Below are positions 26,181-34,731 of a stretch of 64,000 nt of DNA, one piece after another. Where the stretch lies: NCBI GenBank assembly GCA_009780185.1, contig WRAN01000002.1, positions 62,001-126,000 on the forward strand. The letters run 5' to 3'. Within the stretch, counting starts at the first letter, position 1. The number at the start of each line of letters is the position of its first letter. Source of the DNA: Defluviitaleaceae bacterium (GTDB lineage Bacteria; Bacillota; Clostridia; Lachnospirales; WQUN01). The notes beneath the pieces are model-generated. The model made no database searches, was not told the origin of the DNA, and saw nothing but the letters and a program-made list of their open reading frames with translations. The position numbers and the translations under genes were made by a program.

Positions 26181-26331
26181 ATCATGGAGCAATTATCAAA
26201 GCGATAGCAATTCACATCTAGATTTTATTAGATATTCAAATGAAACCGTAGTCACGGCCTTCCCCTGCGTATTTAGCAGATGCCTTCCTGAGCCATCATT
26301 TTTTCCAGCTTGAGTTGCAGTAGTGGGGCGG

Positions 26332-26428
26332 TTTTGTGCGCTATACTGGATTCACGATGGGGGTCACTGTGTTTTGCTCTGCGTTTTCCCTTCAACCCCC
26401 ATCGCCATTGGTGATTCAGCGCACAAAA
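26332..26428. repeat. Long interrupted inverted repeat (hairpin I) in a gene-free stretch
   Basis: Between 26114 and 26560 I see no convincing gene. Here TTTTGTGCGCT (26332-26342) pairs with AGCGCACAAAA (26418-26428). Inside it, GATTCAC and ATGGGGGT pair with GTGATTC and ACCCCCAT, leaving a ~30-base loop. The layered pairing suggests a structured RNA or a DNA cruciform. Confidence 0.6.
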
Positions 26429-26430
26429 AA

Positions 26431-26504
26431 GGCCATGTCAAGGCGGAGGCTCTAAAAATTTTGAGTGGGTTTCTCAAAAATTTTGGAGGTGCCTTGACAT
26501 GGCC
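26431..26504 (+). repeat. 14-bp inverted repeat (hairpin II) enclosing an RBS and ATG
   Basis: GGCCATGTCAAGGC (26431-26444) is the exact reverse complement of 26491-26504. An inner AT-rich stem (CTAAAAATTTTGAG with CTCAAAAATTTTGG) lies between. The right arm contains an ATG (26499) preceded at 9 bases by GGAGG; it opens a 15-codon frame (MALVTRIIATAFTIL, stop 26544-26546). It is perhaps the remnant of a leader or a truncated gene start. Confidence 0.55.
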
Positions 26505-26560
26505 TTAGTCACACGGATTATTGCCACTGCTTTTACAATTTTATGACTGGCATTATTTCA

Positions 26561-26911
26561 TCATTTGGAAACGGGCATGGTGAGGATATATGTGTTATCC
26601 TTTTTTGGTTCTTCGTGAATGGCGGATTTTATTAGACGTGACCATTCGTTATCGTCAGGTGTAATGCCATAGCGTTTTAATTCCTCGCTACGGTGAGGTA
26701 TAATATCGGCAAATAAATGGGGTAATGTTTTAGATATTAGTATGGTTTCGTTCTGTTTAAATTCGTAGTCGAAAGGGAAATTGTCTTCTATTAAACGCTT
26801 GCGATAGTCAAAGTTAATTATGAAAAGATATTCACCATTATCAAGTAATTCAAGTGTACCGATGTTTAGACGATTGCGGAAAAGTCCTATTATTACTTTA
26901 TTGTTTTCCAT
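26561..26911 (-). CDS. Hypothetical protein, second gene of an unknown two-gene unit
   Basis: 116 residues; GGGGAGG lies upstream of the ATG and the start overlaps the end of the 245-residue gene by 14 bases. I do not recognise it. The N-terminus (VIIGLFRNRLNIGTLELLDNGEYLF) and middle (LPHLFADIIPHRSEELKRYGI) recall faintly the N-terminal subdomain of HipA-type proteins. The match is too weak for a name. No signal peptide or membrane helix. Confidence 0.65.
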   Translation of the reverse strand: MENNKVIIGLFRNRLNIGTLELLDNGEYLFIINFDYRKRLIEDNFPFDYEFKQNETILISKTLPHLFADIIPHRSEELKRYGITPDDNEWSRLIKSAIHEEPKKDNTYILTMPVSK

Positions 26912-27635
26912 ATCTCCAATTCCTCCCCTTAACCTCTTCGCTTTGTAAGAGCTGCTTAGTATTATTTTTCATCATTTCAAAAGTGTCCGCAATGTCTTTA
27001 AAATCCTCGTGCTGATTTAGTTGATGTTCAGCAGCTTTGCAAATCTTTATGCAACCCTCCCATGATTCTGCCTCGCCGTCTTCAAGATATCCGCACATCG
27101 TACCTAATATGAATGAAAACCGATACTTTTCGGGGATTAAGTGTAGCACACTTCTCTCTATCATTAATTCCCTTTCGAATGTGTCGAGCACTTCATTGAT
27201 GTGGATGCTCAATTTTTCTTTCAAGTGGGCATATTTCCTTTTTTTAGATTCCTTTTCCTTGGCTCCAAAAATTGAATCTATAAACTTTACAAAGGGGTTA
27301 TGGTGGCCACTTATTAACTTCTCATATAGGCTATATCCTACTGAAATTTCTTCAACACTTCTTTCAAAAAATGAAAGTGCAAGAGAACAACAAGCAAGTA
27401 ATTCAATCAACTCTGGTGGCGGCATTGAGCGAAGTTCTATCCCATTTTGCACCGGAAAATGGAATAATATTTCTTTCACTCGTGGCTCTATGCGTAATGA
27501 ATCAGATGCAATTCCTTCAATCCTTTTTATCATCCACTTTTCATTCAACCACTGTCTATAGGTAAACAATGAAACTCCAATACCTATCAGTGCTGATATA
27601 AGGACAGGGATTTTACTTGTTCTCTTTTGCATCAT
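26898..27635 (-). CDS. Hypothetical membrane-anchored helical protein, first gene of the unit
   Basis: 245 residues. A single membrane helix near the N-terminus (~8-24, IPVLISALIGIGVSLFTY) is followed by a largely helical cytoplasmic or external domain rich in Glu/Lys. GAGGGGGG precedes the start. No known motif is visible. It is coupled to the 116-residue gene, so the two products probably act together. The location in the cargo part of a mobile element leaves defence, entry exclusion or regulation as open options. Confidence 0.65.
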   Translation of the reverse strand: MMQKRTSKIPVLISALIGIGVSLFTYRQWLNEKWMIKRIEGIASDSLRIEPRVKEILFHFPVQNGIELRSMPPPELIELLACCSLALSFFERSVEEISVGYSLYEKLISGHHNPFVKFIDSIFGAKEKESKKRKYAHLKEKLSIHINEVLDTFERELMIERSVLHLIPEKYRFSFILGTMCGYLEDGEAESWEGCIKICKAAEHQLNQHEDFKDIADTFEMMKNNTKQLLQSEEVKGRNWRYGKQ

Positions 27636-27684
27636 GACTCAAATTCCCCCCTCATAATACAAATAATGATTTTTGAGTAGTAAT

Positions 27685-27897
27685 TTATTCATAGAAAAAA
27701 TCTTTGATGCGATTCTTGATGCGATTAAGGATATAAATAAGCAAATCCTTATTGCTTATGTTGGTTCTTTGTCTGAAATATGGGCAGGCTTTATCGTGCG
27801 CAAATGCCCATCCAATTTTACCACCGCCATAACAATACATTCCGTCCGAGCCAGCTGCGTAACCTACACAGCTACCGCATGTTTTTTCATTGTCCAT
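27685..27897 (-). CDS. Small cysteine-containing hypothetical protein
   Basis: 70 residues with four cysteines in the first half (CGSC, CYGG, CPYF), which could bind a metal, and a basic helical tail. Its ribosome site (GGAGG) lies inside the end of the upstream SHOCT gene, so it is translationally coupled to it. Function unknown. Confidence 0.55.
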   Translation of the reverse strand: MDNEKTCGSCVGYAAGSDGMYCYGGGKIGWAFAHDKACPYFRQRTNISNKDLLIYILNRIKNRIKDFFYE

Positions 27898-27899
27898 AG

Positions 27900-28607
27900 C
27901 TATACCTCCACAAGCCCAAATATTTGTTTTTTCTTGGCGTTAAACTCTGCTTGTGTGATAATGCCGTCATCTAGCAGTTTTTTGTACTTAGCTAGTTCAT
28001 CAGCATCGCTCATCTGCTGGGGAGCCGTTCCAGTAATTTGACTATTCTTATAGGTGTGATAGATGTTATCAAGCTGGCTCATTAGTTCCATTATTTCTGC
28101 TTCACGTTGTTGTAGATTGTTTTTAATAGCTTTGCTAATGACTGAAAAAGGGTCTTTTGCTAATGCACTCATTACGGTTTCTGCGCGATAGAGAGGTACG
28201 ATTATCTGCGGGTTATTGAAATCACTTGTCTTTATTTGCAAATCAATACTTTTAATTTTACCGCTAGATAAAGCTTGCCCGACAACCATACCGCCACCGC
28301 CAGCAATTAGACCTCCGAGCACCGCTCCGCCTAATCCGCTTTTGTTGTCAGTGAGCAAATCTACGCTGTTTACATCGCTGATGTGAATAGCATTTAGCAT
28401 TTCTGGTACTTCTTCAAACTTAGGTATCAAGAAGGTAGGTAGAGCCTTCCTTCCTCCAGCTTGGTATATTGCGATGTAACCGTTTTCTGATATAGCGATG
28501 GGTGTCATTATCGCTTTATCAAACACCTTAACTTGCCCCAAACGTGAATCATTGTTTGCTAGGGTAAGTATTCCGACATTGTTCTTTGCTGGTGTAAAAT
28601 AGGACAT
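27900..28607 (-). CDS. SHOCT-domain protein
   Basis: 235 residues from the ATG at 28607, which has AAGGGGAG upstream. An in-frame longer form to 28712 lacks an RBS. The body (~1-170) contains a glycine-rich hydrophobic stretch (GLGGAVLGGLIAGGGGMVVG). The C-terminal ~30 residues (ADELAKYKKLLDDGIITQAE) are a SHOCT motif, a short helix pair found at the ends of many membrane-associated or oligomeric proteins. Function unknown. It is in an operon with the 70-residue protein. Confidence 0.8.
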   Translation of the reverse strand: MSYFTPAKNNVGILTLANNDSRLGQVKVFDKAIMTPIAISENGYIAIYQAGGRKALPTFLIPKFEEVPEMLNAIHISDVNSVDLLTDNKSGLGGAVLGGLIAGGGGMVVGQALSSGKIKSIDLQIKTSDFNNPQIIVPLYRAETVMSALAKDPFSVISKAIKNNLQQREAEIMELMSQLDNIYHTYKNSQITGTAPQQMSDADELAKYKKLLDDGIITQAEFNAKKKQIFGLVEV

Positions 28608-28650
28608 ACAAAAACTCCCCTTCCTTTTGATGGGTGTAAACCCATAAAGC

Positions 28651-28688
28651 GAAAAGTATTTCCAGAAAGGTATACTTTTCCAGAAAGG
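28651..28688. repeat. Short repeats related to the palindrome at 28790
   Basis: GAAAAGTAT (28651-28659) and ATACTTTTC (28672-28680) form an inverted pair, and TCCAGAAAGG occurs twice (28661-28670, 28679-28688). The AAAAGTATAC core recurs in the 38-bp palindrome. Confidence 0.45.
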
Positions 28689-28789
28689 TTGTTTTAATAA
28701 AAATACTGTCATTTTATGTAATGTTACAAGTCGATTTTACCAAAAAATGCTTGAATGAACGCTAAAAACATGCTATATTCACCTTGCGC

Positions 28790-28826
28790 AAAGTTGTGCG
28801 AAAAAGTATACTTTTTCGCACAACTT

Positions 28827-28827
<1 letters not shown>
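28790..28827. repeat. Perfect 38-bp palindrome at the end of the resolvase gene
   Basis: The two 19-base arms are exact reverse complements centred on AGTATACT (between 28808 and 28809). The right edge touches the resolvase stop codon. It may act as a transcription terminator, or, with the related repeats at 28651-28688, as the recombination (res) site of the resolvase. Confidence 0.6.
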
Positions 28828-29471
<644 letters not shown>

Positions 29472-29504
29472 TTATAAAGGAAGGGATTGAGATTCCGGCA
29501 AACA

Positions 29505-29534
29505 AAAAACGAGCGGAATATTTTCGCTCGTTTT
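29505..29534. terminator. Hairpin terminator upstream of the resolvase
   Basis: AAAACGAGCG pairs with CGCTCGTTTT. It lies after the end of the resolvase promoter region and just before the end of the leftward gene at 29542, which it would terminate. Confidence 0.6.
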
Positions 29535-29541
29535 CATGGAT

Positions 29542-29988
29542 TTATCTAAGTTGGAAGGATGAATCTGTCTGTAGTATTTGAGGTCGTTCTAAATTTACAT
29601 ATTCATTACCCGCTCTTATTTCTTGTAATTTTTCACTTATATTATCCGCTTGGGGTGGTTTTTTTCCTATTGGCTTAAGCATTTTTTCAATAGTTGTAAT
29701 CTCTTTTCGTAAAGGTTTCAATGCTTTTTCTAAATATTGTCGCCTATCTGTTTGCTTCTTCAAGGCGATACCCTGTTCCATTGGCATGTATACAGTGCGC
29801 CCCTTTTTTGTTTCAGAACAACGATATTGGTAATAGAAATAATCTTTGTTTCCGAATGTTTTTATATAAACATTTCCTTTCGGCAACGATTCAAATTGTA
29901 CAAGTTCATCCTCGTATTCTTTTTGAATCTTTAGTTTTGACTCTAACTCTTCTTGAAGGATTCCTGCTACATAGTTAATTATTTTCAC
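29542..29988 (-). CDS. Hypothetical coiled-coil protein
   Basis: 148 residues from the GTG at 29988, placed 5 bases after AGGTGGGGTGAG; the ATG further upstream has no RBS. A short beta unit (GNVYIKTFGNKDYFYYQYR...GRTVYMP) is flanked by charged helices likely to form a coiled coil (LEKALKPLRKEITTIEKML). The beta unit resembles the one that opens many IS-type transposases and related small DNA-binding proteins, but no catalytic part is present. Function unknown. Confidence 0.6.
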   Translation of the reverse strand: MKIINYVAGILQEELESKLKIQKEYEDELVQFESLPKGNVYIKTFGNKDYFYYQYRCSETKKGRTVYMPMEQGIALKKQTDRRQYLEKALKPLRKEITTIEKMLKPIGKKPPQADNISEKLQEIRAGNEYVNLERPQILQTDSSFQLR

Positions 29989-30185
29989 AATACTCACCCC
30001 ACCTTTAATATTACCACATACTAAGACTAATGTCAATGCAAATTTATTGATTTTGTACAAAACATTTTTGACATTTATGGATTTGTATGTTAATGTACTT
30101 CTACAAAAACAAAATCGCTTTATTATTTTATATAAGGCACTTTAATCTATTGTTTGTGTAAAGCCATGAAAGGGGGTTGGGCGCT

Positions 30186-30295
30186 TTGGAAAATTTAGTT
30201 GAGCAGGTTATTATCGCATTAGAGAGTTCCATGTGCCCGACTTTTTGATGTGCGAGTTAAACTACTACTCCAAGGGGCTGCTTATTGATGGCTAA
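30186..30295 (+). pseudogene. Possible frameshifted small gene
   Basis: After AAAGGGGG, a TTG at 30186 opens MENLVEQVIIALESSMC and stops early. A one-base shift continues as DFLMCELNYYSKGLLIDG up to 30295. The two halves join into a plausible 36-residue protein. It is too short for certainty. The rest of 29989-30314 holds only AT-rich DNA. Confidence 0.25.
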
Positions 30296-30314
30296 TTAGC
30301 AAAGGATGAATCGC

Positions 30315-30491
30315 ATGAGAGCACTACCCGATATCATGAATTTCATAGGCAAATTATTCAGGCAGGGTACAAAATCAGCTGTGACCGCCGAAACAGAATC
30401 AGAAGAACGTAATGTGGAAGCCGTAGGAAATGTGATTGCAGGTTTGTTTGCTGCTATTGGGTTATTCATAAAACTTCTATTGTCTTCATGA
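30315..30491 (+). CDS. Small membrane protein (58 residues)
   Basis: The start ATG at 30315 has AAAGG 10 bases upstream; an ATG at 30306 is too close to it. A basic amphipathic N-terminus (MRALPDIMNFIGKLFRQG) is followed by an acidic linker and a C-terminal hydrophobic helix (VIAGLFAAIGLFIKLLL). A good terminator follows within 30 bases, supporting a real gene. It might be a small membrane effector or a toxin-like peptide, but there is no direct evidence. Confidence 0.45.
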   Translation: MRALPDIMNFIGKLFRQGTKSAVTAETESEERNVEAVGNVIAGLFAAIGLFIKLLLSS

Positions 30492-30518
30492 ATACAACTC
30501 AATATGTATTGATTTCAC

Positions 30519-30553
30519 AAAAAAGGATACCTCATGATAGGGTATCCTTTTTT
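30519..30553. terminator. Bidirectional terminator
   Basis: AAAAAAGGATACC pairs with GGTATCCTTTTTT around an 8-9 base loop, between the rightward small gene and the leftward Sel1-like gene. Confidence 0.8.
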
Positions 30554-30590
30554 GTTGGATATGAAGATAGAATAGTAGATATGCAATGAT

Positions 30591-30908
30591 TTACTCCTCT
30601 TGAAACATATCAACAATCTCTAGCGCGTATTCATTGCCTTGGGCGGCTGATTTTAATATCCAGTATGTAGCTTCGTCTAAACTGTTGTTTTCGGCGTAGT
30701 GTACCCCCAAAAGTAATTGGGCATTTGCATCGCCGGAATGTGCCTGGCGAATTAAATCTGATAATTCTGTCGTTGCCATGTTTTCATTATCTGCCTTTTC
30801 GCCTGCACTAAAAAGTGCTTTTACTACGAGTTTTAGCAGTTTCCCTGTTAGGTTTAATACTGGATGGCCTAAAAAATCATCTAATGTAAAAGCGAAATGT
30901 CCTTTCAT
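30591..30908 (-). CDS. Sel1-repeat-like small protein
   Basis: 105 residues. The C-terminal half (AHSGDANAQLLLGVHYAENN and SAAQGNEYALEIVDMF) matches the helix pairs of a Sel1/TPR-like repeat. The N-terminal 40 residues are unlike anything I recognise. It lies 15 bases downstream of the coupling-ATPase pseudogene, so it belongs to the mobilization operon. Confidence 0.7.
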   Translation of the reverse strand: MKGHFAFTLDDFLGHPVLNLTGKLLKLVVKALFSAGEKADNENMATTELSDLIRQAHSGDANAQLLLGVHYAENNSLDEATYWILKSAAQGNEYALEIVDMFQEE

Positions 30909-30923
30909 AATAAATCCCTTTCC

Positions 30924-32202
30924 TTACCATGATTTTTGTTTGTAATGTGGTGCTTTTTCCACTTTGAAGAATCCAAACGGTGTAAAGAGTGCGATTTCTC
31001 TAAGCGTTGCCCAGTTTTCAGGCTTGATTTTCCGCTTTTCTTCGGGTGCTTTACCGATTCCCTTTCCAGCAACAAAGCCGGTTATAGGCTCTAATCTCAT
31101 ATCTTTTGTGGTTCTGAGCTTTTCATGAGTGCCTACAAGCTTGCTGAAATATTCTTGACTGTCGGCATCTGTGGCGTTCAAAATCGCTTTATATGCGCAG
31201 TTATCCACGATGACGCGCCGAGCTGCTGCACCATAAATCAAATCTAGCTGCGCTAAACTTTGGATGATGGGGCATATGGTTATCTTTTTACTCCTTAAAG
31301 TTGCCAGACCGTCGGTAATTTCCTCGATTTTACCAAGACGCGGAAACTCGTCTAAGAGGAATAATATTGGGCTGGCGGTCATGTTTGGGCGTTTCTCAAA
31401 ATGCCGCAAAAACTGGCTGACAATAAGGGATAAGAGGTTTTTCCATTGGCGCAAAAGGTGTTCTGGGATAGAAATAAAAACATCTGCCCCATATTCCAAA
31501 TCATGTGGGGTTATATTTTTCGGGCGTGATAGAGCATGAGTTAGGTTTTTATCCGTTACAAACGGTACAAGATTTTTCCCCAATTCGGAGAGTATTGATG
31601 ATAATGTCCGTTCATCCATATCCGCCAAACTATTCACACAAAAACGCGCCTCACGCTCTGTGCTTGCATGAAGCTCCTGTATTAGCTGTTTTGGCGTGGT
31701 GCTGAGTATCGCCTCGGCAGTGTCTAGGAATGTGAAATTCTTTTCGTTGTAGTGCAAAATCGCGGCGGTAAATATGTTTTGGGCGTTCTCTATCCAGAAT
31801 GGGTCTTTTACATCTGGTGGTAATGGTACGAGTGCTTGCGCTATGGCGCGGGCTTCTTGTGCGGGGTTATCGTTCTTTTTTAGGAGATAGAAAGGATTGT
31901 ATCCGTATGTTTCCGCGCTCAATGGGTTAAAAACCTTGGCGTTTAGCCGTTTGTGGCGCGTATGCTGATATAGCTCGCCCTTAATATCAATACAAAAAAC
32001 AGCCTCTTTCCAGGCCAGCAACGAGGGAATAGCAATACACGAAGTCTTGCCACTACCCGCCAACGACTAGAATATGACCGTCTTTATCCTCTTTTTTAGT
32101 TATGTATTTGTTGCCTAGCTTGCCGAATATGAAACCGTGCAGGGGCATGTTTTTAGCCTTTAAATATTGGTCGTAGAGTATATGCAAAAGAAAAAAACTC
32201 AT
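30924..32202 (-). pseudogene. VirD4/TraG-type coupling ATPase, frameshifted inside Walker A
   Basis: The first frame starts at ATG 32202 (MSFFLLHILYDQYL...DGHILVVGG) and hits TAG at 32053-32055. The second frame continues with GSGKTSCIAIPSLLAWKEAV to the stop at 30924. Joined, they give ~425 residues of a short coupling protein without membrane helices: Walker A VVGG/GSGKT, Walker B ILFLLDEFPRLGK, and motif IQSLAQLDLIYG. The break is two missing bases (or one extra) in the GGCGGG run in the P-loop. A translation start at TTG 32063 would lack the first P-loop glycines. It is either an inactivated gene or a sequencing error. Confidence 0.85.
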
Positions 32203-32213
32203 GCTTTTTCTTA

Positions 32214-32384
32214 CTAGTTAATTTCAATTAGGCCATGCTTTTTCTCATATTGTGAAATATGTAATCGGCAAAGATGCTCCAATAAATTGCTTAGACTCCT
32301 AGTTTCTTCTTTAGCAATTAATTTCATCTTTTGCAGATACTCGTCCTCTAAATTGAATGTAAATGGTGTTTTGTTAGTTGGCAT
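32214..32384 (-). CDS. Ribbon-helix-helix (CopG-like) small DNA-binding protein
   Basis: 56 residues, ATG at 32384 preceded by AAAGGAG. MPTNKTPFTFNLEDEYLQKM gives the ribbon strand and the first helix; ETRSLSNLLEHLCRLHI gives the second. It ends 12 bases before the start of the coupling-ATPase gene. A relaxosome accessory or operon repressor role is inferred. Confidence 0.65.
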   Translation of the reverse strand: MPTNKTPFTFNLEDEYLQKMKLIAKEETRSLSNLLEHLCRLHISQYEKKHGLIEIN

Positions 32385-32531
32385 TAGCTTTCACTCCTTT
32401 AGATTTAACCGTGAAACAACAGTTATAGGTAGTCTACACAATCAAATCAACACTTTATACATGAACAGTTAAATAACTGTTGCATATTGTTTCGAATTGA
32501 TATAAGCTAAAAGCAAAAACGGAGGTTACAG

Positions 32532-32675
32532 ATGAAAAGCATCACGAGAAGAGTTGATGAACTAGGGCGCATTGTTATCCCTTATGAGGTACGCAAGAAA
32601 TTCGACTGGAAGGAGGGAGTTGATATTTTGATAAACATAACAAAAAATGGTATCAGCCTAGAGACAAATACATAG
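32532..32675 (+). CDS. AbrB/SpoVT-type transcriptional regulator, short
   Basis: 47 residues with CGGAGG upstream. MKSITRRVDELGRIVIPYEV is the swapped-hairpin N-terminal domain of AbrB family proteins; no C-terminal domain is present. It is divergent from the RHH/coupling operon and is probably a local regulator. A hairpin (32684-32723) separates it from the convergent relaxase gene. Confidence 0.8.
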   Translation: MKSITRRVDELGRIVIPYEVRKKFDWKEGVDILINITKNGISLETNT

Positions 32676-32683
32676 ATCTCATT

Positions 32684-32723
32684 TTCCCACAAGGTTTAAT
32701 CTAAAGGTTTAATCTTGTGGGAA
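32684..32723. terminator. Bidirectional terminator between AbrB and relaxase genes
   Basis: TTCCCACAAG pairs with CTTGTGGGAA. The loop contains the repeated AAGGTTTAATCT. Confidence 0.7.
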
Positions 32724-32725
32724 TT

Positions 32726-34141
32726 TTATTTGCTACGTTCAAAACTCCTCACTCGTTTACGTTCGCGAAGTCTCACTAGGGGCTCTCGTTGCCCATGGGG
32801 TATCTCATGCAAAATCCGCGCAAACTCCTGTTCATTAAGTTTATCTAGTTCACCCTTGCTCCGCATTTTCGCGAGTTCTTCTTTTGGTGATAATCTGGCC
32901 TTGTTAGTCTCTTTCTCCAGCCTTTCTAATCTATCAAAAATTTTCTCTCTATCCCTGCTAATATCCGCCAACAACTTCCGCTTATGATATTCAAGCTTAA
33001 ATTCCTCCTTATCATAAAGCATGGTTGGCAGCTTATTTTCCAAAACTTTTAATTTCTCAGTCAAATCCTCCGACTTAGATTCAAGCCTTTTTATTTCCAT
33101 CGGGGCATCTTCAAGGGAAATTCGATATTCTCGCTCAAAATAACTCTGTGCCCTTTCATGTGAACGGGCATGAGTATGTATCTGTTCATCAATGGTCTTT
33201 TTGTTTGTAAAGAGGCTCATTTCTTGCCTTTGCGCTTGCAATTCCTCAACCCGCGCACCTAGCGCGTGGATTTCCTCGGCGCGTTGCTCTATGCTTTCAG
33301 CTGTGGCTCGTAGTATGTTCTTTTCTCGCTCTATATCGTTGATTTCGTCTTGTATCACGGATATCTCCCTATCAACGATTTCATAACCTTGTTTCAATTC
33401 GTGAATATATTCCGCCTTGGCTTCGGGCGTGGATGCCTTTGCCCGTGCTTCATTCCTTGCGATAATCTCGCGGTTTTCTTTTGCGCGGTCACTCTCTAGG
33501 CCACGCGCTTCCATGTGTTTACCAGCTACGCCAACATGGATTGTCGGCTCCCGGTCTATGCCCTGGGCTTCGAGTGATAAGTGGCTTATGCGCTCATTTA
33601 GCCCCTTTTCTTGCAACCGCGCGTTACATATCTCTGCCCAGTTTTCGCGCCATTGTTCTAGGAGTGGTGTTTGGTTCCAGTTCGTATTTTTATTACCAAA
33701 GCCGTCTTTCGTGACGTGGCGCATGGTCAGCGTTATGTGTGCATGTGGATTTCCATCGCCTTTATCGTGAATGGCAATGTCAGCGCACATGCCATGATTC
33801 ACAAAGTTTTCCCGCGCATAATCCCTTATAAGCTCAATTTGCTCCTCTCGGTCTAACTCAACAGGTAGGGCAACATCAAGAATCCGCGCCGTCTGTGAAT
33901 CCTTTCTTTTATCAGCTTTTTCAACTGCGTTCCAAAGTGTGGATTGGACGTAAAATTCCTCCGGCGCATTTGAGGGCAACATTATTTCACTGTGAACAAC
34001 ATCCTTTTTGCGGGTGTAATCGTGCATTATTCCCGTGCGTTCATCACACATTTTTACGCCTGAACGATAAGCAACGGCGGCTATGGATGAATGACCTGCT
34101 GAACGCCTTACAATATCAACATGTAGATGAAAAATTGCCAC
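32726..34141 (-). CDS. MobA/MobL-family relaxase (MobQ type)
   Basis: 471 residues. Relaxase domain ~1-200: catalytic Tyr25 in AAVAYRSG and the metal-binding HUH-type site HAH at 133-135 (GDGNPHAHITLTM). Residues ~225-471 form a long charged coiled coil, with no primase domain. It nicks the element's oriT and pilots the strand to a helper-encoded mating channel. The oriT at 34267-34300 lies 130 bases upstream of its start, the usual arrangement. Confidence 0.93.
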   Translation of the reverse strand: MAIFHLHVDIVRRSAGHSSIAAVAYRSGVKMCDERTGIMHDYTRKKDVVHSEIMLPSNAPEEFYVQSTLWNAVEKADKRKDSQTARILDVALPVELDREEQIELIRDYARENFVNHGMCADIAIHDKGDGNPHAHITLTMRHVTKDGFGNKNTNWNQTPLLEQWRENWAEICNARLQEKGLNERISHLSLEAQGIDREPTIHVGVAGKHMEARGLESDRAKENREIIARNEARAKASTPEAKAEYIHELKQGYEIVDREISVIQDEINDIEREKNILRATAESIEQRAEEIHALGARVEELQAQRQEMSLFTNKKTIDEQIHTHARSHERAQSYFEREYRISLEDAPMEIKRLESKSEDLTEKLKVLENKLPTMLYDKEEFKLEYHKRKLLADISRDREKIFDRLERLEKETNKARLSPKEELAKMRSKGELDKLNEQEFARILHEIPHGQREPLVRLRERKRVRSFERSK

Positions 34142-34266
34142 GATTGCACCGCCTTGCTCCGCGCACGAAGTGAGCGCGGTTATTCTTACATCACCATATG
34201 CGGCGGATGCTTGGCAGCGTGCGCGGGTTTGGGTTGTAAGACGGCGAAGCCGAAGCCCCCGCAGGG

Positions 34267-34300
34267 GCGCACATGTCGCGTAGCGACATATAAGTGCGCT
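34267..34300. other. oriT of the element (Q-type nic region)
   Basis: ATGTCGC (34273-34279) and GCGACAT (34283-34289) form a 7-bp inverted repeat with a 3-base loop. TAAGTGCGC follows directly, the Q-type nic core (TAAGTGCGCCCT in IncQ-like plasmids). The outer bases GCGCAC (34267-34272) and GTGCGC (34294-34299) also pair. It lies in the 306-base gap between the divergent relaxase and 34448 genes. Confidence 0.75.
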
Positions 34301-34447
34301 TTCAGGTTTTCCTATGCTGTAACTTTGGAGGGACTAACGATAATTTTCGCGTAAAAATGACATGTGCTGGAGTGCGCACACTTACGAGGTAATTCTCATA
34401 TATTTGACATTAGAAAAATGTCGTGCACCAAAAGGAGGCAATTTGAA

Positions 34448-34681
34448 ATGACCGATAACGAATTAAAACAACTAGAAAACATCCGCGAGAAAATCGCCCA
34501 AATGAAATCCCGCGAAAAGGCAATTCTTGCCCGTGATAGAGCGCGACAGCGCAAAGAAAGAACGCGCCGTCTTATACAGAATGGCGCGTTGGCTGAGAAG
34601 TATTTGGGGTGTGAAGGGATGAAGCCGGTGGAGTTTGAGGGGGTTCTCAAAACAATGTCAGAAAATAACATGTCAAAATAA
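34448..34681 (+). CDS. Small mobilization accessory protein (DUF3847-like)
   Basis: 77 residues from ATG 34448, preceded by AAAAGGAGG. A charged helical N-terminus (~1-45) with the signature RKERTRRLIQNGALAEKYLG is like the small proteins encoded beside MobA/MobL relaxases on the other side of oriT. It probably binds oriT in the relaxosome. The name is by resemblance only. Confidence 0.7.
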   Translation: MTDNELKQLENIREKIAQMKSREKAILARDRARQRKERTRRLIQNGALAEKYLGCEGMKPVEFEGVLKTMSENNMSK

Positions 34682-34731
34682 TAGCCAGCCTCGCTATGCT
34701 CAAGGTCTGGCTAATTTGAGTTTATGTTTAT

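Noticed and set aside
26323-26508. Forward 61-codon frame over the two hairpins
   Set aside because: The frame follows the inverted repeats and has no RBS; I treat the region as structured DNA/RNA.
30315-30491. Calling the 58-residue protein a type I toxin
   Set aside because: No antisense RNA promoter or repeat could be identified; the hydrophobic helix alone is not enough.
34142-34447. Replication origin in the gap beside the relaxase
   Set aside because: No iterons and no replication initiator gene in the element; the inverted repeat with TAAGTGCGC is better explained as oriT.
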